Below are positions 25,935 through 35,909 of a stretch of DNA of 64,000 nt, in pieces. The notes beneath the pieces were generated by a model. That model ran no database searches, had not been told where the DNA came from, and was given only the letters and a program-made list of their open reading frames with translations. Source of the stretch: Streptomyces sp. NBC_01304 (lineage in GTDB: Bacteria > Actinomycetota > Actinomycetes > Streptomycetales > Streptomycetaceae). The stretch is from positions 5,642,001-5,706,000 of the forward strand of contig NZ_CP109055.1 in assembly GCF_035975855.1 (NCBI RefSeq), given 5' to 3'. Each line of letters starts with the position of its first letter. Position 1 is the stretch's first letter. The position numbers and the translations under genes are program-made.

Positions 25935-26966
25935 TCAGTGGTCCACGAGGCGGTCGAACTGTGTGGTCGTGTGCCGCAGATGGGCCACCAGCTCCTCGCC
26001 GACCTTCGGCTCGGGAGCATCCCCCGGCACGAACAGGATCGACACCTGCATGTGCGGCGGCTCGGCGAACCAGCGCTGCTTGCCGGCCCAGACGAAGGGC
26101 GCGAGGTTCCGGTTGACGGTCGCAAGTCCCGCGCGGGCGACGCCCTTTGCCCTCGGCATGACACCGTGCAGCGCCTTCGGGGCCTCCAGGCCGACGCCGT
26201 GCGACGTACCGCCCGCGACGACCACCAGATAGCCGTCCGAGGCAGCCTTCTGCTGGCGGTAGCCGAAGCGGTCGCCCTTGGAGACGTGGGTGACGTCGAG
26301 GACCGCACCGCGGTACTGGGTCGCCTCGTGGTCGCCCAGCCACAGCCGCGTACCGATGCGGGCGCGGAAGCGGGTCTGCGGGAACTGCTGCTGCAGACGG
26401 GCGAGTTCCGCTGAGGAGAGGTGGCTGACGAACATGGTGTGCAGCGGGAGGCGAGCGGCGCGCAGCCGGTCCATCCAGCCGATGACCTCCTCGACGGCGT
26501 CCGAGCCGTCGGTGCGGTCCAGCGGCAGATGGATGCCGAAGCCCTCCAGGCGGACGTCCTCGATGGCCGAGTGCAGCTGGGAGAGCTCCTGCTCGCTGAC
26601 GCCGTGCCGCTTCATCGAGCTCATGACCTCGATGACGACGCGCGCGCCGACCAGGCCGTGCACGCCCTCCACGGAGGACACGGAGCGGATGACGCGGTCG
26701 GGCAGCGGCACCGGCTCCTCGCCCCGCCGGAACGGGGTCAGGACCAGCAGGTCACCGCTGAACCAGTCCTTGATGCGGGCGGCTTCGTAAGTCGTTCCCA
26801 CCGCGAGCATGTCGGAGCCGAAGCGGGTCGCCTCCTCGGCGAGCCGCTCGTGGCCGAAGCCGTAGCCGTTCCCCTTGCACACGGGGATGAGCCCCGGGAA
26901 CTGTTCGAGCACGTTCTTGTGATGTGCCCGCCAGCGCGCGGTGTCGACATAAAGCGTGAGCGCCAT
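25935..26966 (-). CDS. Alanine-racemase-like PLP protein
   Basis: 343 residues with the N-terminal alanine racemase TIM-barrel fold. The PLP lysine is Lys31 in VCKGNGYGFGH. Conserved barrel motifs follow (VIEVMSSMKRHGVSEQEL, then the HTMFVSHLSSAE and RFRARIGTRLWLGD segments). The C-terminal part is short, and the position of the catalytic tyrosine (GYADG in true alanine racemases) reads GGTSHGVG, so classical racemase activity is doubtful. It lies 98 bases downstream of femX on the same strand, suggesting a role in peptide cross-bridge formation or its regulation. ATG 26966. Confidence 0.85.
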   Translation of the reverse strand: MALTLYVDTARWRAHHKNVLEQFPGLIPVCKGNGYGFGHERLAEEATRFGSDMLAVGTTYEAARIKDWFSGDLLVLTPFRRGEEPVPLPDRVIRSVSSVEGVHGLVGARVVIEVMSSMKRHGVSEQELSQLHSAIEDVRLEGFGIHLPLDRTDGSDAVEEVIGWMDRLRAARLPLHTMFVSHLSSAELARLQQQFPQTRFRARIGTRLWLGDHEATQYRGAVLDVTHVSKGDRFGYRQQKAASDGYLVVVAGGTSHGVGLEAPKALHGVMPRAKGVARAGLATVNRNLAPFVWAGKQRWFAEPPHMQVSILFVPGDAPEPKVGEELVAHLRHTTTQFDRLVDH

Positions 26967-27064
26967 GGCCGGTCCCGGAACCTTTCTCGTGTCTGCGGTG
27001 TATCAGAGGTATGGAAGGTAATTGTGCTTGGTCTGTCGGCGTTCGGAGTGCCGGTCGGCGTGGT

Positions 27065-28186
27065 TCAGCGCTTCGACATGTAGATCTCGAGCGCCTTGTG
27101 CAGCATCTTGTTGAGCGGGAAGTCCCACTCGCCGACGTACTCGACGGCCTCGCCGCCGGTGCCGACCTTGAACTGGATCAGGCCGAAGAGGTGGTCCGTC
27201 TCGTCGAGGGAGTCGGAGATGCCACGCAGGTCATAGACGCTCGCGCCGAGCGCGTAGGCGTCGCGCAGCATCCGCCACTGCATCGCGTTCGAGGGCCGGA
27301 CCTCGCGGCCGATGTTGTCGGAGGCGCCGTAGGAGTACCAGACGTGCCCGCCGACGACGAGCATCGTCGCGGCCGACAGGTTCACACCGTTGTGCCGCGA
27401 GAAGTACAGCCGCATGCGGTTGGGGTCCTCGGAGTTGAGGGCCCGCCACTGCTGCTGGAAGTAACTGAGCGGCCTGGGGCGGAACTTGTCGCGGATCGCC
27501 GTGATCTCGTACAGCCGCTGCCACTCGGCAAGGTCCTCGTAGCCGCCCTGGACGACCTCGACGCCGGCCTTCTCGGCCTTCTTGATGTTGCGCCGCCACA
27601 GCTGGTTGAAGCCCTTCAGGACCTCGTCCAGGGAGCGGTTGGCCAGCGGCACCTGGAAGACATAGCGCGGCTGTACGTCGCCGAAGCCGGCCCCGCCGTC
27701 CTCCCCCTGCTGCCAGCCCATGCGGCGCAGCTTGTCGGAGACCTCGAAGGCGCGCGGTTCGATGTGCGTGGCCTCGATGTCGCGCAGGCGCTTCACGTCC
27801 GGGTCCTGGATGCCCGCCTTGATCGCGGGAGCATCCCACTTCCGGATCACGACCGGCGGGCCCATCTTCACGGAGAAGGCGCCCTGCTGCTTGAGGTGGG
27901 CGAGCATCGGCTTCAGCCACTCGTCCAGATTCGGGGCGTACCAGTTGATGACCGGGCCCTCGGGGAGATATGCGAGGTAACGCTTCACCTTGGGCAGCTG
28001 CCGGTACAGGACCAGGCCCGCGCCGACCAGCTGGCCGGTCTTGTCGTCGAACCAGCCCAGGTTCTCCGAGCGCCACTCGCTCTTCACGTCAGCCCACGCC
28101 GGGACCTGGCAGTGGCTCGCCGACGGCAGGCTCTGGATGTATGCCAGATGCTGCTCTCGGCTGATGGTCCTCAGGGTCAGGCTCAT
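27065..28186 (-). CDS. femX: FemX-type peptidoglycan bridge aminoacyltransferase
   Basis: Fem/FmhB family tRNA-dependent aminoacyltransferase of 373 residues. In S. coelicolor FemX adds the first glycine to the stem peptide of lipid II. Two GNAT-like subdomains are visible: residues about 10-150, and about 165-370 with SLDEVLKGFNQLWRRNIKKAEKAGV (the start of the helical arm) and the late motif YDLRGISDSLDETDHLFGLIQFK. ATG 28186. Next on the same strand is the alanine-racemase-like gene. It is probably essential for cell-wall assembly. Confidence 0.9.
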   Translation of the reverse strand: MSLTLRTISREQHLAYIQSLPSASHCQVPAWADVKSEWRSENLGWFDDKTGQLVGAGLVLYRQLPKVKRYLAYLPEGPVINWYAPNLDEWLKPMLAHLKQQGAFSVKMGPPVVIRKWDAPAIKAGIQDPDVKRLRDIEATHIEPRAFEVSDKLRRMGWQQGEDGGAGFGDVQPRYVFQVPLANRSLDEVLKGFNQLWRRNIKKAEKAGVEVVQGGYEDLAEWQRLYEITAIRDKFRPRPLSYFQQQWRALNSEDPNRMRLYFSRHNGVNLSAATMLVVGGHVWYSYGASDNIGREVRPSNAMQWRMLRDAYALGASVYDLRGISDSLDETDHLFGLIQFKVGTGGEAVEYVGEWDFPLNKMLHKALEIYMSKR

Positions 28187-28302
28187 TCTGGGGCGCTCCT
28201 CGGCAGGTGTGTCCCCATGGGGCAGGGGCTCCGGCTCTCGCGCCGAAGCCTACTGCCCAGGGGACGCGCCCCGAATGGCCGCATCCCATGGCGGCCCCGG
28301 GC

Positions 28303-28617
28303 TCAGCCGACCACACCTCCGAAGAGGCCGCCGTGCGCCATTCCTAGGAAGAAGCCGATGGCAGCCGCTCCCAGGCCCAGGATCAGGAAGAAGCGCTCGC
28401 GGGTCGTCGCCGAGATGAATTGCCCGTACGCGCCCGTGAGGATCCCCACGAGACCCGTCCAGGAGCTGAGCAGATGGAGGTTGTGGAACATCGCCGAGAC
28501 GAACGCGGTGAGGCCGAGGATCAGCGTCACGGCCAGCAGCGTGTCCTGCAGCGGATGGGGCTTGCCATCCGTGGCGAAGAGGGACGTGGCGGTGTTGGGT
28601 CGCATTGCCTGTGCCAT
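28303..28617 (-). CDS. Small membrane protein, unknown
   Basis: 104 residues with three hydrophobic segments (about 28-47, 52-70 and 76-98, the last rich in glycine: FFLGMAHGGLFGGVVG). No family assigned. ATG 28617 follows a very strong AGGAGG site on the minus strand. It lies 116 bases before femX, same strand. The divergent region up to rpsF (28618-28897) holds promoters for both sides but no gene that I can see. Confidence 0.75.
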   Translation of the reverse strand: MAQAMRPNTATSLFATDGKPHPLQDTLLAVTLILGLTAFVSAMFHNLHLLSSWTGLVGILTGAYGQFISATTRERFFLILGLGAAAIGFFLGMAHGGLFGGVVG

Positions 28618-28897
28618 AGGAGGCACCTCCTGGCGGAGAAGGCGGCGCATCGTAGCGCCATGGACACCCGATGTGTACAGATTGCGGCCCCTGGCCACCG
28701 GATTTCAACCGGAAGCCGCTGTGCAGGTACTCTGTACCGTCTGCACCGGTGTCTGCCCAGGCCAGTACAGGTCACACGACCAGGAATCTCCCTCGCGGGA
28801 GTCGACTGTCAGTGGCGGCCGATACCGTTGCTACGCATAACAGCCCTCCTGCCACGGAACGACCGTGGCCGCTGAGTCCAAAGGAGGTGGGTTACAC

Positions 28898-29188
28898 ATG
28901 CGTCACTACGAAGTGATGGTCATCCTCGACCCCGATCTCGAAGAGCGTGCTGTCTCGCCGCTGATCGAGAACTTCCTCTCCGTCGTCCGCGAGGGCAACG
29001 GAAAGGTCGAGAAGGTCGACACCTGGGGCCGTCGTCGTCTCTCGTACGAGATCAAGAAGAAGCCCGAGGGCATCTACTCGGTCATCGACCTGCAGGCCGA
29101 GCCTGCGGTCGTCAAGGAGCTCGACCGACAGATGAACCTGAACGAGTCGGTCCTCCGGACCAAGGTCCTCCGTCCCGAGACCCACTGA
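28898..29188 (+). CDS. rpsF: Small ribosomal subunit protein bS6
   Basis: 96 residues, usual length. Starts [22 protein letters not shown] and contains [22 protein letters not shown], both typical of bS6. It pairs with bS18 in the 30S platform. ATG 28898 follows AAAGGAGGTGG. First gene of the conserved rpsF-ssb-rpsR-rplI operon. Confidence 0.97.
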
Positions 29189-29263
29189 GCTTCCTAGCTC
29201 AGCGGTACTCGGGAATCGAGTAGCAGCAAGCAGCCAGCAGCAACCCGCCGAGAGGTTCCCCCA

Positions 29264-29875
29264 ATGGCAGGCGAGACCGTCATCACGATCGTCGGCAACC
29301 TTGTCGATGATCCCGAGCTGCGCTTCACCCCCTCCGGTGCGGCGGTCGCGAAGTTCCGTGTCGCGTCCACTCCCCGCATCTTCGACAAGCAGACCAATGA
29401 GTGGAAGGACGGCGAAGGCCTGTTCCTCACCTGCTCGGTCTGGCGTCAGGCGGCGGAGAACGTCGCGGAGTCGCTTCAGCGAGGCATGCGCGTCATCGTG
29501 CAGGGTCGACTGAAGCAGCGGTCCTATGAGGACCGTGAGGGCGTCAAGCGCACGGTCTACGAGCTGGACGTCGAGGAAGTCGGCGCCAGCCTCAAGACGG
29601 CCACGGCCAAGGTCACCAAGACCAGTGGCGGTGGCCGGAGCGGTGGCCAGGGTGGTTACGGCGGCGGTGGCGGTGGCCAGCAGGGCGGCGGCAACTGGGG
29701 CGGAAGCTCCGGTGGCGGCGGTCAGCAGCAGGGTGGCGGCGGTGCTCCCGCCGACGACCCCTGGGCGACCGGTGCGCCGGCCGGCGGCGGCCAGCAGCAG
29801 GGCGGCGGCGGTGGCGGTTGGGGCGGAAGCTCCGGCGGCTCCGGCGGCGGCTACTCGGACGAGCCCCCCTTCTAA
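29264..29875 (+). CDS. ssb: Single-stranded DNA-binding protein
   Basis: SsbA-type protein, 203 residues. The OB-fold is in residues 1-115 ([19 protein letters not shown], then [21 protein letters not shown]). A long Gly/Gln-rich linker follows, and the acidic tip DEPPF recruits replication and repair partners. Located between rpsF and rpsR as in other actinobacteria. ATG 29264, preceded by GAGAGG. Confidence 0.97.
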   Translation: MAGETVITIVGNLVDDPELRFTPSGAAVAKFRVASTPRIFDKQTNEWKDGEGLFLTCSVWRQAAENVAESLQRGMRVIVQGRLKQRSYEDREGVKRTVYELDVEEVGASLKTATAKVTKTSGGGRSGGQGGYGGGGGGQQGGGNWGGSSGGGGQQQGGGGAPADDPWATGAPAGGGQQQGGGGGGWGGSSGGSGGGYSDEPPF

Positions 29876-29920
29876 GGGCCGGGTTCGTACCCCACTTCTT
29901 GATCACACAGGAGAAACACC

Positions 29921-30157
29921 ATGGCGAAGCCGCCTGTGCGCAAGCCTAAGAAGAAGGTCTGCGCGTTCTGCAAGGACAAGGTCCAGTACGTGGACTACAA
30001 GGACACGAACATGCTGCGGAAGTTCATTTCCGACCGCGGCAAGATCCGTGCCCGCCGCGTGACCGGCAACTGCACGCAGCACCAGCGTGACGTCGCCACG
30101 GCCGTCAAGAACAGCCGTGAGATGGCGCTGCTGCCCTACACGTCCACCGCGCGATAA
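29921..30157 (+). CDS. rpsR: Small ribosomal subunit protein bS18
   Basis: 78 residues. Core [26 protein letters not shown] and [21 protein letters not shown] are typical. The N-terminal half contains two cysteines as CAFC (Cys14, Cys17) and a third Cys in the core (VTGNC), so this is the zinc-ribbon type (C+) paralogue rather than the zinc-independent one. ATG after CAGGAGAAA. Confidence 0.97.
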   Translation: MAKPPVRKPKKKVCAFCKDKVQYVDYKDTNMLRKFISDRGKIRARRVTGNCTQHQRDVATAVKNSREMALLPYTSTAR

Positions 30158-30175
30158 GGGAAGGGTGACCGAAAA

Positions 30176-30622
30176 ATGAAGATCATCCTGACCCACGAGG
30201 TCTCTGGCCTCGGTGCCGCCGGCGACGTAGTCGACGTCAAGGACGGCTACGCGCGCAACTACCTGATCCCGAATCGCTTTGCGATCCGCTGGACCAAGGG
30301 TGGCGAGCAGGACGTGGCGCAGATCCGCCGCGCTCGCAAGATCCACGAGATCCAGACCATCGAGCAGGCCAACCAGATCAAGGGCCAGCTCGAGGCCGTC
30401 AAGGTTCGCCTTGCGACCCGTTCCGGCGACTCCGGTCGCCTCTTCGGTGCCGTGACCGCCGCCGACATCGCTTCCGCGATCAAGGCGTCCGGTGGCCCCG
30501 AGGTCGACAAGCGCCGCATCGAGCTCGGTTCGCCGATCAAGGTGCTGGGCGCCCACGAGGCGTCCGTGCGTCTGCACCCCGAGGTTGCCGCCAAGGTCAA
30601 CATCGAGGTCGTCGCTGCGTAA
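30176..30622 (+). CDS. rplI: Large ribosomal subunit protein bL9
   Basis: 148 residues. N-terminal rRNA-binding domain ([30 protein letters not shown] pattern; NYLIPNRFA), central long helix, and a C-terminal domain with [13 protein letters not shown]. Starts 18 bases after rpsR. A strong terminator ends the operon. Confidence 0.97.
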   Translation: MKIILTHEVSGLGAAGDVVDVKDGYARNYLIPNRFAIRWTKGGEQDVAQIRRARKIHEIQTIEQANQIKGQLEAVKVRLATRSGDSGRLFGAVTAADIASAIKASGGPEVDKRRIELGSPIKVLGAHEASVRLHPEVAAKVNIEVVAA

Positions 30623-30645
30623 GCGCTGCGCTCGGTAAGAGCGTA

Positions 30646-30679
30646 AGAAGGGCCGCACCCCACGGGGTGCGGCCCTTCT
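30646..30679 (+). terminator. Terminator of the rpsF-ssb-rpsR-rplI operon
   Basis: 16-bp perfect arms (30646-30661 and 30664-30679), G+C-rich inside with AGAAG/CTTCT at the outside. Confidence 0.85.
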
Positions 30680-30737
30680 GTCTGTCTCTGACTGTCTGGC
30701 TCCGGTCCTATGGCTCTGGGGCTGTCGGGGTCACGCT

Positions 30738-30751
30738 GTTTCACGTGAAAC
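30738..30751. other. parS site, perfect
   Basis: GTTTCACGTGAAAC between converging rplI and the MATE gene; flanked by GCT/AGC so the palindrome is 20 bases. Confidence 0.95.
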
Positions 30752-30763
30752 AGCGCTCCGTGG

Positions 30764-32119
30764 TCAGCGGGTGGCGCCCGTGACCAGCCAGTGGCCCGAG
30801 CGGGCCCGCAGCCACAGAGTGAGCATGCGGACCGCCATCATGAGCGTCATGGCTCCCCAGAGGGCGGTCAGGCCGCCGCCCCACACTGGGACGAGCAGGG
30901 CCACCGGAGCGAAGGCGGCCAGTGTGGCCAGCATCGCCCAGGCGAGATAGGGGCCGTCTCCGGCACCCATCAGGACCCCGTCGAGGACGAAGACGATGCC
31001 GCAGATCGGCTGGGAAGCGGCCACGACGAGGAGTGCGACAAATGCGGCGTCCTGCACTCCGTCGTCGCCGGTGAACATCGGCAGGAAGAGGGGGCGGGCC
31101 GCGACGATCAGCAGGCCCAGCACGACACCGGAGGCGATCCCCCACTGCACCATGCGGTTGCAGACCGCACGTGCTCCCTCGGTGTCGTCCGCGCCCAGAT
31201 ACCGGCCGATGATGGCCTGTCCGGCGATGGCGATGGCGTCGAGCGCGAAGGCCATGAGGGTCCACAAGGACAGGATGATCTGGTGGGCCGCGATGTCGGC
31301 GTCGCCGAGGCGGGCCGCCACGGCGGTGGCGATCATCAGGATCGCGCGCAGGGAGAGCGTGCGGACCAGGAGTGGCACACCGGCCTGGGCGCAGGCGCGT
31401 ATCCCTGCGGCGTCGGGCCGCAGCGAGGCACCGTGCCGGCGGGCTCCGCGTACGACGATCCAGAGGTAGGCGAAGGCCATACCCACCTGGGCGATCACGG
31501 TGCCCCAGGCGGATCCGGCGATGCCGAGGCCGGCGCCGTACACGAGTGCGACATTGAGCCCGGCGTTGACGGCGAAGCCCGCGATGGCGACGTAGAGCGG
31601 TGTCTTGGTGTCCTGCAGTCCGCGGAGCACGCCGGTGGCGGCCAGGACGACCAGCATCGCCGGGATGCCGAGGGCGGAGATGCGCAGATAGGTGATGGCG
31701 TACGGGGCCGCTGTGGGCGAGGCGCCGAAGAGGTCGACGATGGCAGGGGCCGCGGGGACGACGACGGCGACGACCGCGGCGCCGAGCAGCAGAGCGAGCC
31801 AGATGCCGTCCATGCCCTGACGGATGGCCGCTTGGATGTCTCCGGCGCCGACCCTGCGGGAGACGGCGGCGGTGGTGGCGTACGCGAGGAAGACGAAGAT
31901 GCTGACGGCTGTTGTCAGTAGGGCCGAGGCGATGCCGAGGCCGGCCAGCTGTTGCGTCCCCAGATGGCCGACGATGGCGGTGTCGGCCAGGAGGAAGAGG
32001 GGCTCGGCGACGAGTGCACCGAAAGCCGGGACGGCGAGCGCGATGATCTCGCGGTCGTGTCGTCTTCGGGCGTTCTTGGGCGCGGTGGGTTGAGCCGGGG
32101 AAGCCAGTGCCATGAGCAT
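30764..32119 (-). CDS. MATE family efflux transporter
   Basis: Multidrug/toxic-compound extrusion transporter (DinF-like subgroup), 451 residues and 12 predicted helices. Typical features: EIIALAVPAFGALVAEPLFLLADTAIVGHLG at the first two helices and the internal repeat beginning near residue 240. It exports cationic compounds in exchange for protons or sodium; the substrate cannot be predicted. ATG 32119 is chosen (GGAAGG 8 bases upstream); a second ATG at 32113 is possible. It is divergent from dnaB across a 454-base gap. Confidence 0.9.
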   Translation of the reverse strand: MLMALASPAQPTAPKNARRRHDREIIALAVPAFGALVAEPLFLLADTAIVGHLGTQQLAGLGIASALLTTAVSIFVFLAYATTAAVSRRVGAGDIQAAIRQGMDGIWLALLLGAAVVAVVVPAAPAIVDLFGASPTAAPYAITYLRISALGIPAMLVVLAATGVLRGLQDTKTPLYVAIAGFAVNAGLNVALVYGAGLGIAGSAWGTVIAQVGMAFAYLWIVVRGARRHGASLRPDAAGIRACAQAGVPLLVRTLSLRAILMIATAVAARLGDADIAAHQIILSLWTLMAFALDAIAIAGQAIIGRYLGADDTEGARAVCNRMVQWGIASGVVLGLLIVAARPLFLPMFTGDDGVQDAAFVALLVVAASQPICGIVFVLDGVLMGAGDGPYLAWAMLATLAAFAPVALLVPVWGGGLTALWGAMTLMMAVRMLTLWLRARSGHWLVTGATR

Positions 32120-32301
32120 CAATGTAACCTTCCACAGGTAAGAGATGCAATGCACTTGTGCCTATTACTATCCCTCTGGTGTGGCACTCTGCGCCGGATC
32201 GTTTGTCTCGATCTTGGGCCGACTGGGGAAGTTTTTTCCATGCACAGCCAGGGGACAAGGAAGTCGCAGGTCAGGCGGTATTTACCGGGACAGCTGAGGG
32301 C

Positions 32302-32390
32302 TTGTTCACAGAACTGTCCACCGGCCCGTGCACAGGATTGGCCGGGTTCTCCACAGCATCGGGTCCGTCATCCACAGCACCTGTGGATAA
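32302..32390 (+). promoter_or_regulatory. Cluster of DnaA boxes upstream of dnaB
   Basis: Within 89 bases: TTGTTCACA (32302-32310, one change), TTCTCCACA (32347-32355), TCATCCACA (32368-32376), and TTATCCACA on the minus strand (32382-32390). The last three fit the Streptomyces DnaA-box consensus (T/C)(T/C)(G/A/C)TCCACA. A weaker CTGTCCACC is at 32314. The rest of the 454-base gap (32120-32573) shows no gene; it must hold the promoters of dnaB and the MATE gene. Confidence 0.6.
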
Positions 32391-32573
32391 CCAGATTGGC
32401 TGACGGTGCCGACGGGCCTACCGTGGTGCGGCGCCCGCCCCGTTTTCCGGACATGGAAGACCCCGCAAAAACGACGCGTCAGAAGCGGAGTCGGGCCTCT
32501 CGTTTTGTCAGTGTCGTGCCGTAGAAAGAAGGCATGGCTAGGGTCCGCGCTGCGGACGGGAGGAGGTGGCCCG

Positions 32574-34049
<1,476 letters not shown>

Positions 34050-34090
34050 TCCGCCCCGGGGGTTGCCGGTCGGTGAGGCCGCCGGGTGCA

Positions 34091-35470
34091 ATGTCCGCCA
34101 TGGTGACTCAGGTTCGCCCGCCACAACCGGGTGAGATGGCCGCGTACTACCGGGCACTGCCGTTCGCGAACGGGCTGCCGAGCTGGGAGCCGGCGGATGC
34201 CGCGTGGCACGGTGGTCCCGAGCCGTGGCCGGCGCAGCGCGCCCCCGCGTCCGCGGAGCAGCTCGAGAAATGGGCCGAGGCCGACCTCAAGGACGAGTCC
34301 TTCCACCCGATCGCGACCTTCGTCGACGGCACCTGCGTCGGTGCATCGGCCACCCTCTCCTTCGAGGTGACGGTGCCCGGTGGGGGTGTGGTGAGGATGG
34401 CCGGCGTCACGGCCACCGGGGTGATCGTGACCCATCGCCGACGCGGGTATCTGCGGCAGATGATGCAGGCCATGTTCGACGCGGCCCTGGAGCGGGGCGA
34501 GCCGTTGGCGATGCTCAGCGCGAGCGAAGGCAGCATCTACGGGCGGTTCGGGTTCTCGCCGGCGACTTACCGCACGCGGTGGGAGCTGGCCCGTCATGAA
34601 GCGGCTCTCCTTCCGGCAGCGACCATCGAGTCCGAGTCCGAGTCCGAGCCCGGGTCCGAATACGAATACGCGTCCGGGGCCGGGTCCGGGTCCGGGTCCG
34701 AAGCAGGGTCGCTGGAGCTGGTCGTTGCCGCACAGGCGAAGCAGGTCTGGCCCATGGTGCATGCGGTCGTACGCGCATCCCGCGTCGGTGAGCTCAGCCC
34801 TCTCCCCGGGCGCTGGGACGGGCTTTCCGACGACGCGGACGGTACGAACGGACCGCTGCGGTATCTCGTCCACCGTGACCGGCGCGGTGATGTGGACGGC
34901 ATCGCCAATTTCCGGCTGCCCTGGTCCTCGACAGCGGGCAACGCGGGGACGCTCGTCGTGGAGGCCTTGGAGGCAACGAATCCGGTGTCCTACCGCGCCT
35001 TGTGGAGTGTGCTGATCGACTTCGATCTCACCAAGACTGTTGTGGCGCCCGGCCGTCCGCGCGACGAACCTCTGCGGTGGATGCTCACCAACCCACGTGC
35101 GATGCGCGTGACCCGCCAGTCAGACAACCTGTGGGCGCGCCTCCTCGACGTGCCCCGTGCTCTGACTCAACGCTCGTACGACACAGCCGACGAGCTGAGC
35201 TTCACCATCGCCGGGGACCGGATGTGCCCGGCGAACAACGGGACTTGGCGTCTTCGGGCGGACGGCGGATCGGTGACCTGTGTTCCTACCGGTCAGGTGG
35301 CGGACCTGACCCTCACGGTTCCGGCGCTCAGCTCGCTCTACCTCGGTGGCCTGTCGGCGCAGGATCTGGCGTACGCGGGCCACATCACCCCGCACTCCGA
35401 CGGCGCGGTCGGGCGGCTGGCGCGGTTGTTCCGCGCCGACTCCGAACCGCACAACTCGTTCGGCTTCTGA
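34091..35470 (+). CDS. Eis-like GNAT acetyltransferase with SCP2 domain
   Basis: 459 residues. The tandem GNAT plus C-terminal sterol-carrier-like domain layout matches the Eis/enhanced-intracellular-survival family, lysine and aminoglycoside acetyltransferases. Acetyl-CoA loop VTHRRRGYLRQMMQ; GSIYGRFGFSPATYR carries the Tyr that acts as general acid in Eis. The protein ends in Phe, whose carboxylate is the base in Eis. An unusual insert of Ser-Glu, Tyr-Glu and Ser-Gly repeats (about 180-207, DNA 34631-34710) separates the two GNAT halves. ATG 34091; GTG 34073 and ATG 34100 are alternatives. A 27-base tandem duplication covers the stop codon. Confidence 0.85.
   Translation: MSAMVTQVRPPQPGEMAAYYRALPFANGLPSWEPADAAWHGGPEPWPAQRAPASAEQLEKWAEADLKDESFHPIATFVDGTCVGASATLSFEVTVPGGGVVRMAGVTATGVIVTHRRRGYLRQMMQAMFDAALERGEPLAMLSASEGSIYGRFGFSPATYRTRWELARHEAALLPAATIESESESEPGSEYEYASGAGSGSGSEAGSLELVVAAQAKQVWPMVHAVVRASRVGELSPLPGRWDGLSDDADGTNGPLRYLVHRDRRGDVDGIANFRLPWSSTAGNAGTLVVEALEATNPVSYRALWSVLIDFDLTKTVVAPGRPRDEPLRWMLTNPRAMRVTRQSDNLWARLLDVPRALTQRSYDTADELSFTIAGDRMCPANNGTWRLRADGGSVTCVPTGQVADLTLTVPALSSLYLGGLSAQDLAYAGHITPHSDGAVGRLARLFRADSEPHNSFGF
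34631..34710 (+). repeat. TCCGAG/TCCGGG microsatellite-like array inside the Eis-like gene
   Basis: Hexamer array of TCCGAG then TCCGGG units with a GAATAC doublet between, coding for Ser-Glu, Glu-Tyr and Ser-Gly dipeptides. All changes keep the reading frame. It lies in the linker between two GNAT domains, so its length is probably free to vary. Confidence 0.8.
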
Positions 35471-35542
35471 GGGACCCCGACTGGCCGCGGCTCGTGAGGG
35501 ACCCCGACCGGGCGCAGCTTCTGGGGGACCGAGACTGCCCGG
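35462..35542 (+). repeat. 27-bp x3 tandem repeat spanning the Eis-like stop codon
   Basis: Three abutting 27-base units (35462-35488, 35489-35515, 35516-35542). The first contains the last two codons and TGA of the Eis-like gene. The unit length is nine codons, so the TGA recurs in frame in unit 2 and reads TGG in unit 3. The array ends one base before the stop of the converging VOC gene. Confidence 0.8.
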
Positions 35543-35908
35543 CTACGCAGGTGACATGACCTCATAGAGATTGCGTGCGGTGTCGCTGAAGTACAGGCCC
35601 CGAGCGCACAGCGGGTGATCGATGCGGCCGTTGTCGGGGGTGGCCGGGTCGTTGCCGTACGGGATGGTGGCGGCCTGGAGTCGCTGCAGGATCGCGTCGA
35701 AGGTGGCGGGGTCGACGTCGAAGGCCAGGTGGTGGCCGGTGGGCTGGGCGACGGCCAGGTAGTCGAGGGTCAGGGAGTCGTTGACCTGGACCGGGGCGAA
35801 GTGGCGCTGGGGTCCTGCGTAGGTCAGGCCCATGATCTCGGCGAAGAAGCGGGCCTCGTGCTCGTTGTCATGGGCTTCGACGATGGTGTGGTTGAGGCTG
35901 ATGGGCAT
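35543..35908 (-). CDS. VOC (glyoxalase/bleomycin-resistance fold) protein
   Basis: 121-residue single VOC domain. Metal-ligand candidates are His7 (ISLNHTIVEA), a His in GHHLAFDVD, and Glu near the C-terminus (RNLYEVMSP). This arrangement fits a dioxygenase- or glyoxalase-type enzyme of unknown substrate. ATG 35908 lies one base after the TetR stop on the same strand, so expression is coupled to the regulator. Confidence 0.85.
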   Translation of the reverse strand: MPISLNHTIVEAHDNEHEARFFAEIMGLTYAGPQRHFAPVQVNDSLTLDYLAVAQPTGHHLAFDVDPATFDAILQRLQAATIPYGNDPATPDNGRIDHPLCARGLYFSDTARNLYEVMSPA

Positions 35909-35909
35909 G

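Noticed and set aside
28618..28897. S6:S18 ribosomal leader RNA before rpsF
   Set aside because: Some short hairpins are visible but I could not place the conserved CCG bulge and pseudoknot with confidence.
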